46,548 nt of DNA from assembly GCA_029055625.1 (NCBI GenBank), contig JAIDCY010000042.1, positions 1 to 46,548 on the forward strand, given 5' to 3'. Shown in pieces: positions 8,104 through 16,849 of the stretch. Position 1 is the first letter of the stretch, and each line of letters begins with the position of its first letter. The DNA comes from Ruminococcus sp. Lineage in GTDB: Bacteria; Bacillota; Clostridia; Oscillospirales; Ruminococcaceae. Both the position numbers and the translations under genes were made by a program. A model generated the notes under the pieces. That model was not told where the DNA came from and did no database searches. It saw nothing but the letters and a program-made list of their open reading frames with translations.

Positions 8104-9873
8104 ATGAGCAGTACGGGAAAAATAGTAAAAATTTCAGGACCGTTAATCATAGCGGAGGGTATGCGTGATGCAAATATGTTCGACGTTGTAAAGGTGAGTA
8201 ATCAGAAACTTATCGGCGAGATTATCGAAATGCACGGCGACAAGGCATCTGTACAGGTATACGAGGAGACCGCCGGACTTGGTATGGGTGAACCGGTAGT
8301 ATCAACGGGTGAGCCTATGAGTGTAGAGTTAGGACCGGGGCTGATTGGAAGCATTTTCGACGGTATCCAGAGACCCCTTGACGATATACGGAAATTATGC
8401 GGAAACAGTCTGAAACGAGGAATAGAAGTACCGTCATTGAAACGTGACAGATTATGGCAGTTCACGCCGACGGTAAAAACAGGTGATACCGTAACCGGTG
8501 GGGATATAATCGGTACTGTGCCGGAAACAGATATTGTACTGCATAAAATACTTGTACCAAATGGTATTTCGGGAACTGTCAGGGAAATAAAAACCGGTGA
8601 ATTTCATGTAAATGACGTTGTATGCGTAATTGATACGGATAAAGGGGAAAAAAATCTTACACTGTTTCAGAAATGGTCGGTACGTCGTGGCAGACCTTAC
8701 AGAAAAAAATTATCACCGGATATGCCATTGATAACCGGTCAGCGAGTAGTAGACTGTCTGTTTCCGATTGCAAAAGGTGGTGTAGCATCTATCCCCGGAC
8801 CGTTCGGCAGTGGAAAGACTGTCACACAACATCAGCTTGCGAAGTGGGCGGAAGCTGATATAATAGTGTATATCGGATGCGGTGAACGTGGTAACGAGAT
8901 GACCGACGTTCTGAACGAATTTCCGGAATTAATTGACCCCCGCACAAATAAATCACTCATGGAACGTACCGTACTGATAGCGAATACGTCAGATATGCCG
9001 GTTGCCGCACGTGAAGCGTCGGTGTATACCGGAATCACGATAGCGGAATATTACAGGGATATGGGCTATTCCGTGGCGTTAATGGCGGATTCTACATCAC
9101 GGTGGGCGGAGGCTTTGCGTGAGATGTCGGGACGATTGGAGGAAATGCCCGGAGATGAAGGTTATCCGGCGTATCTTGGAAGCAGACTGGCACAGTTTTA
9201 CGAACGTGCAGGGCGTGTTATTTCAAACGGTACGGACGGCAGAGAGGGAACGTTATCGGTAATAGGTGCGGTATCGCCCCCCGGTGGTGACATATCAGAA
9301 CCGGTCACACAGGCGACGTTAAGAATAGTAAAAGTATTCTGGGGGCTTGATTCAAACCTTGCGTATCAGCGACATTTTCCGGCGATAAACTGGCTCACGA
9401 GTTACTCGCTGTACGTCGACACGTTAGCGGACTGGTATAATAATAACGTCTCAGCGGACTGGAATAAATTGCGGTCGAGATTCATGGAGATACTGCACGA
9501 CGAGGAGGAGTTAAAAGAGATAGTAAAGTTAATCGGTATGGATGCACTTTCCGCTAATGACCGCATAAAAATGGAAACCGCACGTTCCATACGAGAGGAT
9601 TTTTTACATCAGTTAGCGTTTCATGAAGTAGATACGTATACGAGTTTACGGAAACAATTGTATATGATGAAACTGATACTGCTGTTCAACGATAAAGCGG
9701 TTGAGAGTATCGGAAAGGGTGCGGACGTTGAAGAGATTACCGGACTGCCGGTGCGTGAGAAGATAGGAAGATTCAAATACGTGCCGGAGGAGAAGACCGC
9801 CGGAGAGTTTGAAAAAACAGCGCTGGAGATAGAGCGTGAAATAAGTCAGCTGGTGAGCAGGAGGGATAATTAA
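8104..9873 (+). CDS. ntpA: V-type ATP synthase catalytic subunit A
   Basis: Catalytic ATPase subunit, 589 residues. The Walker A loop GPFGSGKT spans about residues 232-239. The A-type non-homologous insertion lies before it (roughly 110-200). Walker B-region ([37 protein letters not shown]) and the family signature [26 protein letters not shown] are complete. Start ATG 8104 follows GAGGCGAT. Its stop TAA overlaps the ntpB ATG by one base (TAATG), a stop-start coupling consistent with equal A and B production. Confidence 0.97.
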   Translation: MSSTGKIVKISGPLIIAEGMRDANMFDVVKVSNQKLIGEIIEMHGDKASVQVYEETAGLGMGEPVVSTGEPMSVELGPGLIGSIFDGIQRPLDDIRKLCGNSLKRGIEVPSLKRDRLWQFTPTVKTGDTVTGGDIIGTVPETDIVLHKILVPNGISGTVREIKTGEFHVNDVVCVIDTDKGEKNLTLFQKWSVRRGRPYRKKLSPDMPLITGQRVVDCLFPIAKGGVASIPGPFGSGKTVTQHQLAKWAEADIIVYIGCGERGNEMTDVLNEFPELIDPRTNKSLMERTVLIANTSDMPVAAREASVYTGITIAEYYRDMGYSVALMADSTSRWAEALREMSGRLEEMPGDEGYPAYLGSRLAQFYERAGRVISNGTDGREGTLSVIGAVSPPGGDISEPVTQATLRIVKVFWGLDSNLAYQRHFPAINWLTSYSLYVDTLADWYNNNVSADWNKLRSRFMEILHDEEELKEIVKLIGMDALSANDRIKMETARSIREDFLHQLAFHEVDTYTSLRKQLYMMKLILLFNDKAVESIGKGADVEEITGLPVREKIGRFKYVPEEKTAGEFEKTALEIEREISQLVSRRDN

Positions 9874-11237
9874 TGCCGAGAGAGTACAGAACCATAGAGG
9901 AAGTAACAGGACCTTTGTTACTTGTCCGGGATGTAGAGGGTGCGAAGTATGGAGAACTTGCGGAAATACGATTAAGTAACGGTGAGCGGAGACGTTGCAG
10001 AGTACTGGAGATAGACGGTACAAACGTACTTGTACAGCTTTTCGAGAACTCAGCCGGAATAAATTTGCAGGAAAGCAGTGTAGTATTTTCCGGTCACCAG
10101 ATGGAACTTGGAGTATCGGAGGATATGCTGGGCAGAGTTTTTGACGGATTAGGAAGACCCATTGACGACGGAGCGGAGATAATACCGGAAATGCGTATGG
10201 ACGTAAACGGTTTGCCGATGAACCCGGTTGCCAGACGTTATCCGCAGGAGTTCATACAAACAGGCGTATCTGCTATAGACGGTCTTAATACACTGGTAAG
10301 AGGTCAGAAATTACCGATATTTTCCGCAAGTGGATTACCACACGCACAGTTTGCCGGACAGATTGCCCGTCAGGCGAAGGTACGAGGTACTGACGAACCG
10401 TTTGCTGTGGTATTCGGTGCTATGGGGATAACGTTTGAGGAATCGGAATATTTTATCAACAGTTTCCGGAGTACCGGAGCATTGGACAGGACAGTACTTT
10501 TCATAAATCTTGCGAGCGATTCCGCAATAGAGAGAATCGCAACGCCTAAAATGGCACTCACTACCGCCGAATTTCTTGCGTTTGAAAAGGGTATGCACGT
10601 ACTTGTGATTCTGACGGATATTACCAATTACGCAGACGCATTACGTGAAATATCGTCAGCGAGAAAGGAAGTACCGGGACGGCGAGGCTATCCGGGGTAT
10701 ATGTATACAGACCTTGCGACTATCTACGAGAGAGCAGGCAGGCAGGCGGACAGGGACGGCAGTATTACAATGATACCGATTCTGACGATGCCGGAAGACG
10801 ATAAAACCCATCCCATACCCGATCTGACAGGGTATATCACAGAGGGACAGATTATACTTTCACGTGAACTTTACAGAAAGGGAATAAATCCGCCGGTAGA
10901 CGTTTTACCGTCACTTTCGAGACTGAAAGATAAGGGAATAGGTAAAGGACGTACACGGGAAGACCATTCCGACACTATGAATCAGTTATTTTCAGCTTAC
11001 GCACGGGGGAAAGATGCTAAGGAATTAATGGTAGTACTGGGTGAATCCGCATTGACCCCCACAGACTTATTATACGCAAAGTTCGCCGACGAGTTTGAAA
11101 AGCGTTACGTATCGCAGGGGTTCGATAATGACCGTACGATAGAAGATACTTTGTCAACAGGATGGGAACTGTTAAGACTGTTACCGAAAAGCGAGTTACG
11201 GAGAATCAGGGAAGAGTACATTGAAAAGTATTATTAA
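9873..11237 (+). CDS. ntpB: V-type ATP synthase regulatory subunit B
   Basis: Non-catalytic nucleotide-binding head subunit, 454 residues, forming the A3B3 hexamer. Typical sequences are visible: [27 protein letters not shown] in place of a canonical P-loop, [18 protein letters not shown] [42 protein letters not shown], and [11 protein letters not shown] near residue 310. The upstream AGGAGG lies inside the end of ntpA. After the stop the operon is interrupted by a 239-nt non-coding stretch, unusual for this otherwise tightly packed operon. Confidence 0.97.
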   Translation: MPREYRTIEEVTGPLLLVRDVEGAKYGELAEIRLSNGERRRCRVLEIDGTNVLVQLFENSAGINLQESSVVFSGHQMELGVSEDMLGRVFDGLGRPIDDGAEIIPEMRMDVNGLPMNPVARRYPQEFIQTGVSAIDGLNTLVRGQKLPIFSASGLPHAQFAGQIARQAKVRGTDEPFAVVFGAMGITFEESEYFINSFRSTGALDRTVLFINLASDSAIERIATPKMALTTAEFLAFEKGMHVLVILTDITNYADALREISSARKEVPGRRGYPGYMYTDLATIYERAGRQADRDGSITMIPILTMPEDDKTHPIPDLTGYITEGQIILSRELYRKGINPPVDVLPSLSRLKDKGIGKGRTREDHSDTMNQLFSAYARGKDAKELMVVLGESALTPTDLLYAKFADEFEKRYVSQGFDNDRTIEDTLSTGWELLRLLPKSELRRIREEYIEKYY

Positions 11238-11280
11238 TTCATAGCACGAACGTGAACGAACGTACACGAATAGCACCGAT

Positions 11281-11367
11281 ACAGATACAGAAACAGATAC
11301 TGATAAAGATACAGATACAGAAACAGATACTGATAAAGATACAGATAAAGATACAGAAACAGATACT
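11281..11367 (+). repeat. Hexanucleotide tandem repeat between ntpB and ntpD
   Basis: A 30-nt unit at 11281-11310 is repeated exactly at 11311-11340, with a partial third copy to 11367. The unit is five hexamers: ACAGAT, ACAGAA, ACAGAT, ACTGAT, AAAGAT. The tract is purine-rich and strongly biased between strands. It lies within the 239-nt gap 11238-11476, in which TATTAATTC also recurs three times (11232-11240, 11367-11375, 11443-11451). Read as protein, one frame would give a Thr-Asp-Glu-Lys string, but a stop codon at 11242 separates it from ntpB. A slippage-expanded spacer is the simplest reading. Confidence 0.9.
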
Positions 11368-11476
11368 ATTAATTCGCACGCACAATTTCCTGACGGAAAA
11401 TTTTGCGTTTTGTGTGTGTGATTATAATTCTTAATTATTAATTATTAATTCGATAAAGTGTGGTGATTTTTTAAAG

Positions 11477-12121
11477 ATGTCAGGAATAAATGTCAATCCG
11501 ACACGTATGGAGTTAAACAAACTCAAAAAGAAATTGCAGTCTGCAAGACGTGGACACAAATTACTGAAAGATAAAAGAGACGAACTCATCCGGCAGTTCA
11601 TGATACTGATAAAAGAGAATAACCTGCTCCGGCATGAAGTAGAGACGGCAATCGGTGAAGCAAATAAGTATATGGCAGTGGCAGGTTCTGTAATGCAACA
11701 GGAAGTACTCGATACCGCCTTAATGTTACCGAGACAGGAAGTAGAGATAGAGGTTGCAGGAAAAAACGTAATGTCTGTAAATGTTCCGGAGTTCCGGATC
11801 GTTTACAAATCAGATGACAAAAACATTTTTTCTTACGGTACAGCTTTTACGTCCTCAGACCTCGACGGTGCAGTAATCGCATTGAGTGAGGTTTTACCGA
11901 AAATGATACGACTTGCGGAGGTAGAAAAAACCTGTCAGCTTATGGCGGAGGAGATAGAAAAAACACGCCGGAGGGTAAATGCACTCGAACACATCATGAT
12001 ACCCGACTATGAGCAGGCGATACGTTACATTACAATGAAACTTTCCGAAAATGAACGTAATACAACAACGTCGATAATGAAGGTCAAGGACATGGTTCTT
12101 AAACAAAAGTATAAATATTAA
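11477..12121 (+). CDS. ntpD: V-type ATP synthase subunit D
   Basis: Central shaft subunit of 214 residues, two long antiparallel helices. The N-terminus NVNPTRMELNKLKKKLQSARRGHKLLKDKRDELIR is highly typical (family form: PTRxxLxxLKxRLxxAxxGHxLLKxKRDxL). The C-terminal helix has TRRRVNALEHIMIPDYEQAIRYI. It is the last gene of the operon. The ribosome site is weak (GGTGA about 11 nt before ATG) and follows the 239-nt repeat-bearing gap, so its translation may not be as tightly coupled as that of the other subunits. A strong hairpin terminator follows. Confidence 0.96.
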   Translation: MSGINVNPTRMELNKLKKKLQSARRGHKLLKDKRDELIRQFMILIKENNLLRHEVETAIGEANKYMAVAGSVMQQEVLDTALMLPRQEVEIEVAGKNVMSVNVPEFRIVYKSDDKNIFSYGTAFTSSDLDGAVIALSEVLPKMIRLAEVEKTCQLMAEEIEKTRRRVNALEHIMIPDYEQAIRYITMKLSENERNTTTSIMKVKDMVLKQKYKY

Positions 12122-12133
12122 TGCATAATTAAA

Positions 12134-12173
12134 AAGATGTACGATATGTATAAATATACATAAAGTACATCTT
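12134..12173. terminator. Convergent hairpin terminator between ntpD and pnp
   Basis: Outer stem AAGATGTAC (12134-12142) with GTACATCTT (12165-12173), inner stem TATGTATA (12145-12152) with TATACATA (12155-12162), separated by 2-nt internal loops: 17 bp in a 40-nt hairpin. On the minus strand it is followed by five T residues, so it should end pnp well. On the plus strand the tail is only AT-rich (TTAATTGTTAATTATTT). Confidence 0.85.
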
Positions 12174-12182
12174 AATTGTTAA

Positions 12183-14303
12183 TTATTTCTTGTTTTTCTT
12201 TTTCGCCTCAATGTCAGCGAGGGCATCTTTACGAGAGAGATTAATTCTGCCCTGTCTGTCGATTTCAAGGACTTTTACTACAATTTCGTCACCTATTGAA
12301 ACTACATCTTCAACCTTTTCCACTCTCTGGCGGTCGAGTTTTGAAATGTGTACGAGACCGTCTTTACCGGGTGCGATTTCAACGAATGCTCCGAAGTCCA
12401 TTATACGCACAACCTTACCTTTATAAATAGCTCCGACTTCCGGGTCATTGGCGATAGTATTGATAATCTGTAAAGCCTTTTCCGCCTTTTCGCCGTCGAT
12501 ACCGCTGATAAATACGTTTCCGTCTTCACTGATGTCTATTTTCACTTCACAGTCGGCGGAAATTTTCTGTATAACCTTACCGCCCTGACCGATTACTTCA
12601 CGTATCTTGTCTACCGGAATTTTTGTCTGTAACATCTTCGGAGCGTATCTGCTTACCGTCCTGCGAGGTTCAGGGATAGCCTTTAACATTATCTCGTCAA
12701 GTATATATATACGAGCCTTGCGTGTTTTCTCGAAAGCCTCTTTGATAATCGCCGGTGTGAGACCGTCAACCTTGATGTCAACCTGTATGGCTGTAATGCC
12801 CTTGTGAGTACCGCCTACTTTGAAGTCCATATCGCCGAAGAAATCTTCAAGACCTTGTATGTCAACCATGGTCATGAAGTCGTCGCTGTCGGGGAGAGTT
12901 ATGAGACCGCATGAAATACCGGCAACCGGTGCTTTAATCGGAACGCCTGCATCCATAAGTGCGAGTGTTGAACCGCATATAGAACCCTGAGAAGTTGAAC
13001 CATTAGAAGACAATACTTCTGAAACAAGTCTGAACGCATACGGGAACTCCTCAACCGACGGAATAACCGGTACTAACGCTCTTTCAGCGAGTGCACCGTG
13101 ACCTATTTCACGCCTGCCAGGTCCACGGCTTGGCTTGGTTTCGCCTACTGAATATGACGGGAAGTTATACTGGTGCATATAGCGTTTTGATTCTTCTTCG
13201 TCGAGACCGTCTATTTTCTGTGAATCGCTTACAGAACCTAACGTTGCAACGGTGAGAACCTGAGTTTGTCCACGAGTGAAGAGACCTGAACCGTGTACCC
13301 TCGGCAACAGACCTACTTCAGCTGAAAGAGGTCTTATTTCGTCGATACCTCTTCCGTCGACACGTTTTCCGTTGTAAAGCCATTCACGGACTATTTTTTT
13401 CTGTAACTTATATATGCACTCGTCAATCATTGAAATCTGTTCGGGGTAAACCTCGTCAAATTTTGTGTGTATATCGTCGATAATCGGAGCAAGTCTTTCA
13501 TCACGTACGGTTTTGTCGTCGGTATCGAGAGCGATTTTAACACGGTCTGAAGCGAATTCCTCGATAGCATCAAACATATCGTGGTCAACTTCCTGCGATT
13601 CAAAAGTAAATTTAGGCTTGCCGATTTCCTGGCGTATACCGTCAATGAAAGCAACCATTTTTTTGATTTCCTCATGACCTTTCATGATAGCCTCTAACAT
13701 CGTATCTTCCGGCACTTCATTTGCACCGGCTTCAATCATTACGATTTTTTCCGCAGTACCGGCAACGGTAAGCGTTAAGTCAGTTTTCGCACGCTGTTCA
13801 AGGGTAGGATTAAGAACTATTTCACCGTCAACGAGACCGACGTTAATTCCTGCTATCGGACCGTTCCACGGAATATCAGAAATTGATATAGCTATAGAAG
13901 TGGCAATCATACCGGCGATTTCAGGGGAATTGTCAGGTTCTACCGCAAGGACGGTCATTACTACAGATACGTCATTCCGCATATCTTTCGGGAAAAGAGG
14001 TCTTATGGGTCGGTCGACGCACCGGGAAGTGAGTATAGCCTTTTCGGAGGGTTTGCCCTCTCTTTTGGTGAATGAACCGGGGATTTTTCCGACGGAATAG
14101 AGACGTTCTTCATAGTCGACGGAGAGTGGGAAGAAGTCGATACCCTCACGAGGTTTAGCACTTGCGGTAACGTTTGCCATTACGACGGTTTCGCCGTAAC
14201 GCACCCAGCACGAACCGTTAGAGAGTCCGCAGGTCTTGCCGGTTTCAACGGTCAAAGGTCTTCCGGCGTAAATTGTTTCAAATGTTCTGTAATTTTCAAA
14301 CAT
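12183..14303 (-). CDS. pnp: Polyribonucleotide nucleotidyltransferase (PNPase)
   Basis: Phosphorolytic 3'-to-5' exoribonuclease, 706 residues, of the mRNA decay machinery. Order visible: first RNase PH domain (about 10-140, with ASAKPREGIDFFPLSVDYEE), helical linker, second RNase PH domain (about 310-540, with RVDGRGIDEIRPLS, RGQTQVL, and the active-site stretch SNGSTSQGSICGSTLALMDAGVP), KH domain (VIGQGGKVIQKI), and S1 domain (GKVVRIMDFGAFVEIAPGKDGLVHISKL). The C-terminus is lysine-rich. ATG at 14301-14303 has ACGGAGG upstream. It lies after rpsO on the same strand, the classical rpsO-pnp order, with hairpins in the gap. Confidence 0.97.
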   Translation of the reverse strand: MFENYRTFETIYAGRPLTVETGKTCGLSNGSCWVRYGETVVMANVTASAKPREGIDFFPLSVDYEERLYSVGKIPGSFTKREGKPSEKAILTSRCVDRPIRPLFPKDMRNDVSVVMTVLAVEPDNSPEIAGMIATSIAISISDIPWNGPIAGINVGLVDGEIVLNPTLEQRAKTDLTLTVAGTAEKIVMIEAGANEVPEDTMLEAIMKGHEEIKKMVAFIDGIRQEIGKPKFTFESQEVDHDMFDAIEEFASDRVKIALDTDDKTVRDERLAPIIDDIHTKFDEVYPEQISMIDECIYKLQKKIVREWLYNGKRVDGRGIDEIRPLSAEVGLLPRVHGSGLFTRGQTQVLTVATLGSVSDSQKIDGLDEEESKRYMHQYNFPSYSVGETKPSRGPGRREIGHGALAERALVPVIPSVEEFPYAFRLVSEVLSSNGSTSQGSICGSTLALMDAGVPIKAPVAGISCGLITLPDSDDFMTMVDIQGLEDFFGDMDFKVGGTHKGITAIQVDIKVDGLTPAIIKEAFEKTRKARIYILDEIMLKAIPEPRRTVSRYAPKMLQTKIPVDKIREVIGQGGKVIQKISADCEVKIDISEDGNVFISGIDGEKAEKALQIINTIANDPEVGAIYKGKVVRIMDFGAFVEIAPGKDGLVHISKLDRQRVEKVEDVVSIGDEIVVKVLEIDRQGRINLSRKDALADIEAKKKNKK

Positions 14304-14336
14304 AGAGAACCTCCGTATAAAATGATTAATGTATAT

Positions 14337-14397
14337 ACGGCTTTAGCAAAAAATTCTGATACAGCGGACTGTATCACAGTTTAATGCTAAAAGCCGT
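14337..14397 (-). promoter_or_regulatory. Long hairpin in the rpsO-pnp gap (pnp leader)
   Basis: On the plus strand ACGGCTTTAGCA (14337-14348) pairs with TGCTAAAAGCCGT (14385-14397) with one bulged base. Inside, GATACAG (14358-14364) and CTGTATC (14369-14375) form a perfect 7-bp stem. In the minus-strand transcript it ends 34 nt before the pnp start. The rpsO-pnp transcripts of Proteobacteria are cleaved in a leader hairpin by RNase III to control pnp; a similar role here is inferred from position and shape only. Confidence 0.65.
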
Positions 14398-14419
14398 TTT
14401 GATTCAGAGACTTAAAGAA

Positions 14420-14450
14420 GGCAGAGAGGTAGAGAAATACCCCGTCTGCC
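14420..14450 (-). terminator. Hairpin just after rpsO, possible attenuator
   Basis: GGCAGA (14420-14425) with TCTGCC (14445-14450), plus inner GGTA (14428-14431) with TACC (14438-14441). In the minus transcript it begins 10 nt after the rpsO stop and is followed by TTCTTTAAG, a poor T-run. It is more likely a partial terminator or 3' end protector for rpsO mRNA than a complete terminator. Confidence 0.5.
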
Positions 14451-14460
14451 ATGTAGGAAA

Positions 14461-14727
14461 TTATTTACGGAGACCGAGTTTTTCGATAACCGCACGGTAT
14501 CTGTTGATGTCCTTCTTCTTGAGATAAGCGAGAAGGTTACGTCTGTGACCTACCATTTTAAGAAGTCCACGTCTGGAGTGGTGGTCATTCTTGTGTTCCT
14601 TGAGATGAGCGGTCAGATCGTTTATTCTCTTGGTGAGAATAGCAATCTGAACTTCCGGAGAGCCTGTATCGGTTGCATGAGTTCTGTTAGCCTCAATAAC
14701 GGCTGTTTTTTCTTCTTTGAGTAACAT
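14461..14727 (-). CDS. rpsO: 30S ribosomal protein S15
   Basis: 88 residues, the exact usual length of S15, which binds 16S rRNA at a three-way junction early in 30S assembly. Visible: [13 protein letters not shown] block ([18 protein letters not shown]), [14 protein letters not shown], and [17 protein letters not shown]. The reading frame is open far upstream, but the chosen ATG at 14725-14727 has AAGAGGTG just before it and the sequence upstream of it is the leader hairpin and promoter, so the longer frame is not real. First gene of the rpsO-pnp unit. Confidence 0.97.
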   Translation of the reverse strand: MLLKEEKTAVIEANRTHATDTGSPEVQIAILTKRINDLTAHLKEHKNDHHSRRGLLKMVGHRRNLLAYLKKKDINRYRAVIEKLGLRK

Positions 14728-14752
14728 AAAAGCACCTCTTGTATAAAATATT

Positions 14753-14808
14753 CCGGTATCTCTGAAACAGGTGAAAAATACGAGGTCAAGCCTGTATCTG
14801 AGACACGG
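14753..14808 (-). promoter_or_regulatory. Long stem-loop in the rpsO leader (candidate S15 autoregulatory RNA)
   Basis: In the minus-strand transcript CCGTGTCTCAGATACAGG pairs with CCTGTTTCAGAGATACCGG around a loop of about 19 nt. I count about 16 base pairs with two single mismatches, one bulged base and a G-U pair. It starts right at the predicted transcript 5' end and ends about 25 nt before the rpsO ATG. S15 represses its own mRNA through structured leaders in several bacterial groups, so this is a plausible operator. The leader class is not assigned. Confidence 0.65.
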
Positions 14809-14815
14809 TAAGTAT

Positions 14816-14844
14816 ATTATAACATATCTTTTACGGTTTGTAAA
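14816..14844 (-). promoter_or_regulatory. rpsO promoter
   Basis: Minus strand TTTACA (14844-14839), 17-nt spacer, TATAAT (14821-14816). Predicted start near 14809, coinciding with the base of the rpsO leader hairpin. Confidence 0.85.
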
Positions 14845-14924
14845 GAGGTTTTTTAAAAAAAATCCGAAAAATTTTCCGGAGGTAATGAGGTAATAAAGTA
14901 AAAGAAAAAAACAAATCCAACATA

Positions 14925-14953
14925 TTGACGACACACAGGAAATATTATATAAT
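14925..14953 (+). promoter_or_regulatory. rpe promoter
   Basis: TTGACG at 14925-14930, 17-nt spacer, TATAAT at 14948-14953. Predicted start about 14960, divergent from the rpsO promoter. It sets a limit on the rpe start codon. Confidence 0.85.
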
Positions 14954-14990
14954 TGGAGTATACAATAAAATGAAAAGGAATGATAGAATT

Positions 14991-15647
14991 TTGAGTAATC
15001 TTGTTTCCGCATCGGTGTTAAGTGCGGATATGCTACATCTTGAAGAAGAGATAAAAAAACTCGGAAAATCCGGTGTTGATATGATACATTTTGACGTGAT
15101 GGACGGTGTATTTGTAAATAATATATCATTCGGAATACCCGTACTGGAGAGTATAAATAAACTTTCACCTGACCTGCTCCTTGACGTACATCTCATGATT
15201 ACAGATCCCCTGAAATATATAAATAAATTTTTCCTTGCGGGTGCGGATTACATAACGTTTCACCTCGAAAGTGAAAGCGATACGGCGGAGACTATAGAGG
15301 AGATTCGACGGACTGGTGCGAGAACAGGACTTGCGATAAAGCCCGATACACCGGCGGAGGCAGTATATCCGTATATAAACGACGTTGACATGATACTTGT
15401 TATGACAGTTGAACCAGGTTTCGGCGGTCAGGAATTTATGGATATGTCAGACAAAATCCGTAATATACGTGAATATGCCGAAAGAAACAGAAGTAATCCT
15501 GCTCATTTGTTTGTAGAGGTTGACGGTGGAATCAATGACAGAACCGCTCCCATAGTAAAAAATGCAGGTGCTGACGTTCTTGTATCGGGAAGCTATCTTT
15601 TCAGAGCGGATGATATGGAAAAAGCTGTCAGAACGTTAAGGACATAA
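14991..15647 (+). CDS. rpe: Ribulose-phosphate 3-epimerase
   Basis: Interconverts ribulose 5-phosphate and xylulose 5-phosphate in the pentose phosphate pathway. 218 residues from a TTG start, a normal length. Motifs: [10 protein letters not shown] (N-terminal strand), [18 protein letters not shown] (metal and catalytic Asp), VDVHLMI-like [19 protein letters not shown], and VDGGIND (second catalytic Asp). TTG 14991 is preferred: GGAA/AAGG at 14975-14980 lies at proper distance. The in-frame ATG 14970 would need GGAG at 14955-14958, which lies upstream of the predicted transcription start, and the frame before it overlaps the promoter. First gene of the operon to dnaE. Confidence 0.93.
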   Translation: MSNLVSASVLSADMLHLEEEIKKLGKSGVDMIHFDVMDGVFVNNISFGIPVLESINKLSPDLLLDVHLMITDPLKYINKFFLAGADYITFHLESESDTAETIEEIRRTGARTGLAIKPDTPAEAVYPYINDVDMILVMTVEPGFGGQEFMDMSDKIRNIREYAERNRSNPAHLFVEVDGGINDRTAPIVKNAGADVLVSGSYLFRADDMEKAVRTLRT

Positions 15648-15662
15648 GAGGGGCTTTTTTCA

Positions 15663-16823
15663 ATGAAATTCAGAAACAAAGGAAGAAAGATTTACAAGAC
15701 GAAAGAAAAAAATTATTACGGTAAAACGCCTTTAGGGAAATTTTTTTCAGCGATACTTACTGTAATACTGATGGGTGGTATCGGTTTTTTAGGTTATAGC
15801 GTTGCCGGTCCTATGATAGACTATACACGCCGGAAAGGTGATGAAGAACCTGTTGAAAATACGGTAACCGAACCGGCAGAAGACGTGACGGAAGAACCTG
15901 CAACTATGTTGCACGAGACGTTACCAGAAACGGAAGTATATAAAGGCGTACGGTTGAGTGAATACGAGATTACGACGACGGAAGCAATCGAGACCGCTAT
16001 AGACCGTATACCACCGGAGCAGGATATAGAGTATATAGAGATACCGTTAAAACTTGCGGACGGCAGAATAATGTACGCTACGGAGTGGACAGAATTTCCT
16101 GAACTCATAAGTAACGAGATAACGTTAAACGAGATAATACGCACGATAAAGCGGAAAGGTTATAAACCGGTAGCGTATATAGATGTTTTTGCGGACAATA
16201 TAATACCGTCGGTATATTCAAGTTACGGATATATGGACAAGGAGACGTTGACAGCGTGGAAAGATACGGATTCCAGGACGTGGGGTTCTCCATACTCGGA
16301 GGCTTACGTAAATTACGTAAAATTCATAGTAAACGAAGTAGCCGGAGCAGGATTTGAGAAAATAATATGTGGTGACGTAAAGTTTCCCGATTTTACGGAA
16401 CGTGACCTTATACAGCTTGCCGACGAAAGATTAAATAACCACATACCGGCATTATCTGCAACTGTAGAGAATTTATACAGGATTATAAACGGTAACAGTT
16501 CGGAAATGCTGATAGAAGTTGAATCGTCAGATATACTGTCGGGAAAGGCTGACGTTCTCGACGTAACGGAAGATACGCAGAAGATAGTACTTGATATAAA
16601 TATTGACAGAATGATTTCCGGAGTAGATACCGGCAGAACGATATACGAGTTCACCGGTACACCGTCGGAGAATATAGAAAAAATGCTGAAACTTGTCAGT
16701 GAATATATTTCCGGCTATGAAGTGATAGTGCGTATATCAGGAAATGCATATAATACGTCAGACCTGCTCCGGTCGGTAAGCGATATGGCGGAAACAGGTT
16801 ATAAATCGTATATTTTAGGATAA
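15663..16823 (+). CDS. Membrane-anchored glycoside hydrolase-like protein (DUF4015-like)
   Basis: 386 residues. A basic N-terminus (MKFRNKGRKIYKTKEKN) precedes one hydrophobic segment at about 27-50, then an acidic Thr/Glu/Pro-rich linker (about 58-95), so it is probably held on the outer face of the membrane. The folded part resembles the putative glycosyl hydrolase family DUF4015 (COG1306): VAYIDVFADNI, then WGSPYSEAYVNYVKFIVNEVAGAGFEKIICGDVKFPD, equivalent to the SPYSxEVxEYNxxIAxExxxxGFDEIQFDYVRFP block. Typical acidic residues of that block are partly replaced (ICGDVKFPD), so activity is uncertain. It lies between rpe and hprK; a cell-wall role is a guess. Confidence 0.7.
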   Translation: MKFRNKGRKIYKTKEKNYYGKTPLGKFFSAILTVILMGGIGFLGYSVAGPMIDYTRRKGDEEPVENTVTEPAEDVTEEPATMLHETLPETEVYKGVRLSEYEITTTEAIETAIDRIPPEQDIEYIEIPLKLADGRIMYATEWTEFPELISNEITLNEIIRTIKRKGYKPVAYIDVFADNIIPSVYSSYGYMDKETLTAWKDTDSRTWGSPYSEAYVNYVKFIVNEVAGAGFEKIICGDVKFPDFTERDLIQLADERLNNHIPALSATVENLYRIINGNSSEMLIEVESSDILSGKADVLDVTEDTQKIVLDINIDRMISGVDTGRTIYEFTGTPSENIEKMLKLVSEYISGYEVIVRISGNAYNTSDLLRSVSDMAETGYKSYILG

Positions 16824-16849
16824 TTTTTTTAAGAAACGGAGATTTTTTT

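Noticed and set aside
11252-11434. Open frame of 60 codons over the hexamer repeat
   Set aside because: The peptide is Ile-Gln-Lys repeats created by the 6-nt periodic DNA, with no ribosome site and no support for translation.
11230-12180. Recurrent TTAATTATTAATT strings as an insertion-site family
   Set aside because: Short AT-only strings are expected in the intergenic DNA of this genome; only the TATTAATTC triplication inside the ntpB-ntpD gap seems notable.
13684-14100. Open frame of 138 codons on the plus strand
   Set aside because: Antisense shadow of pnp with no start context.
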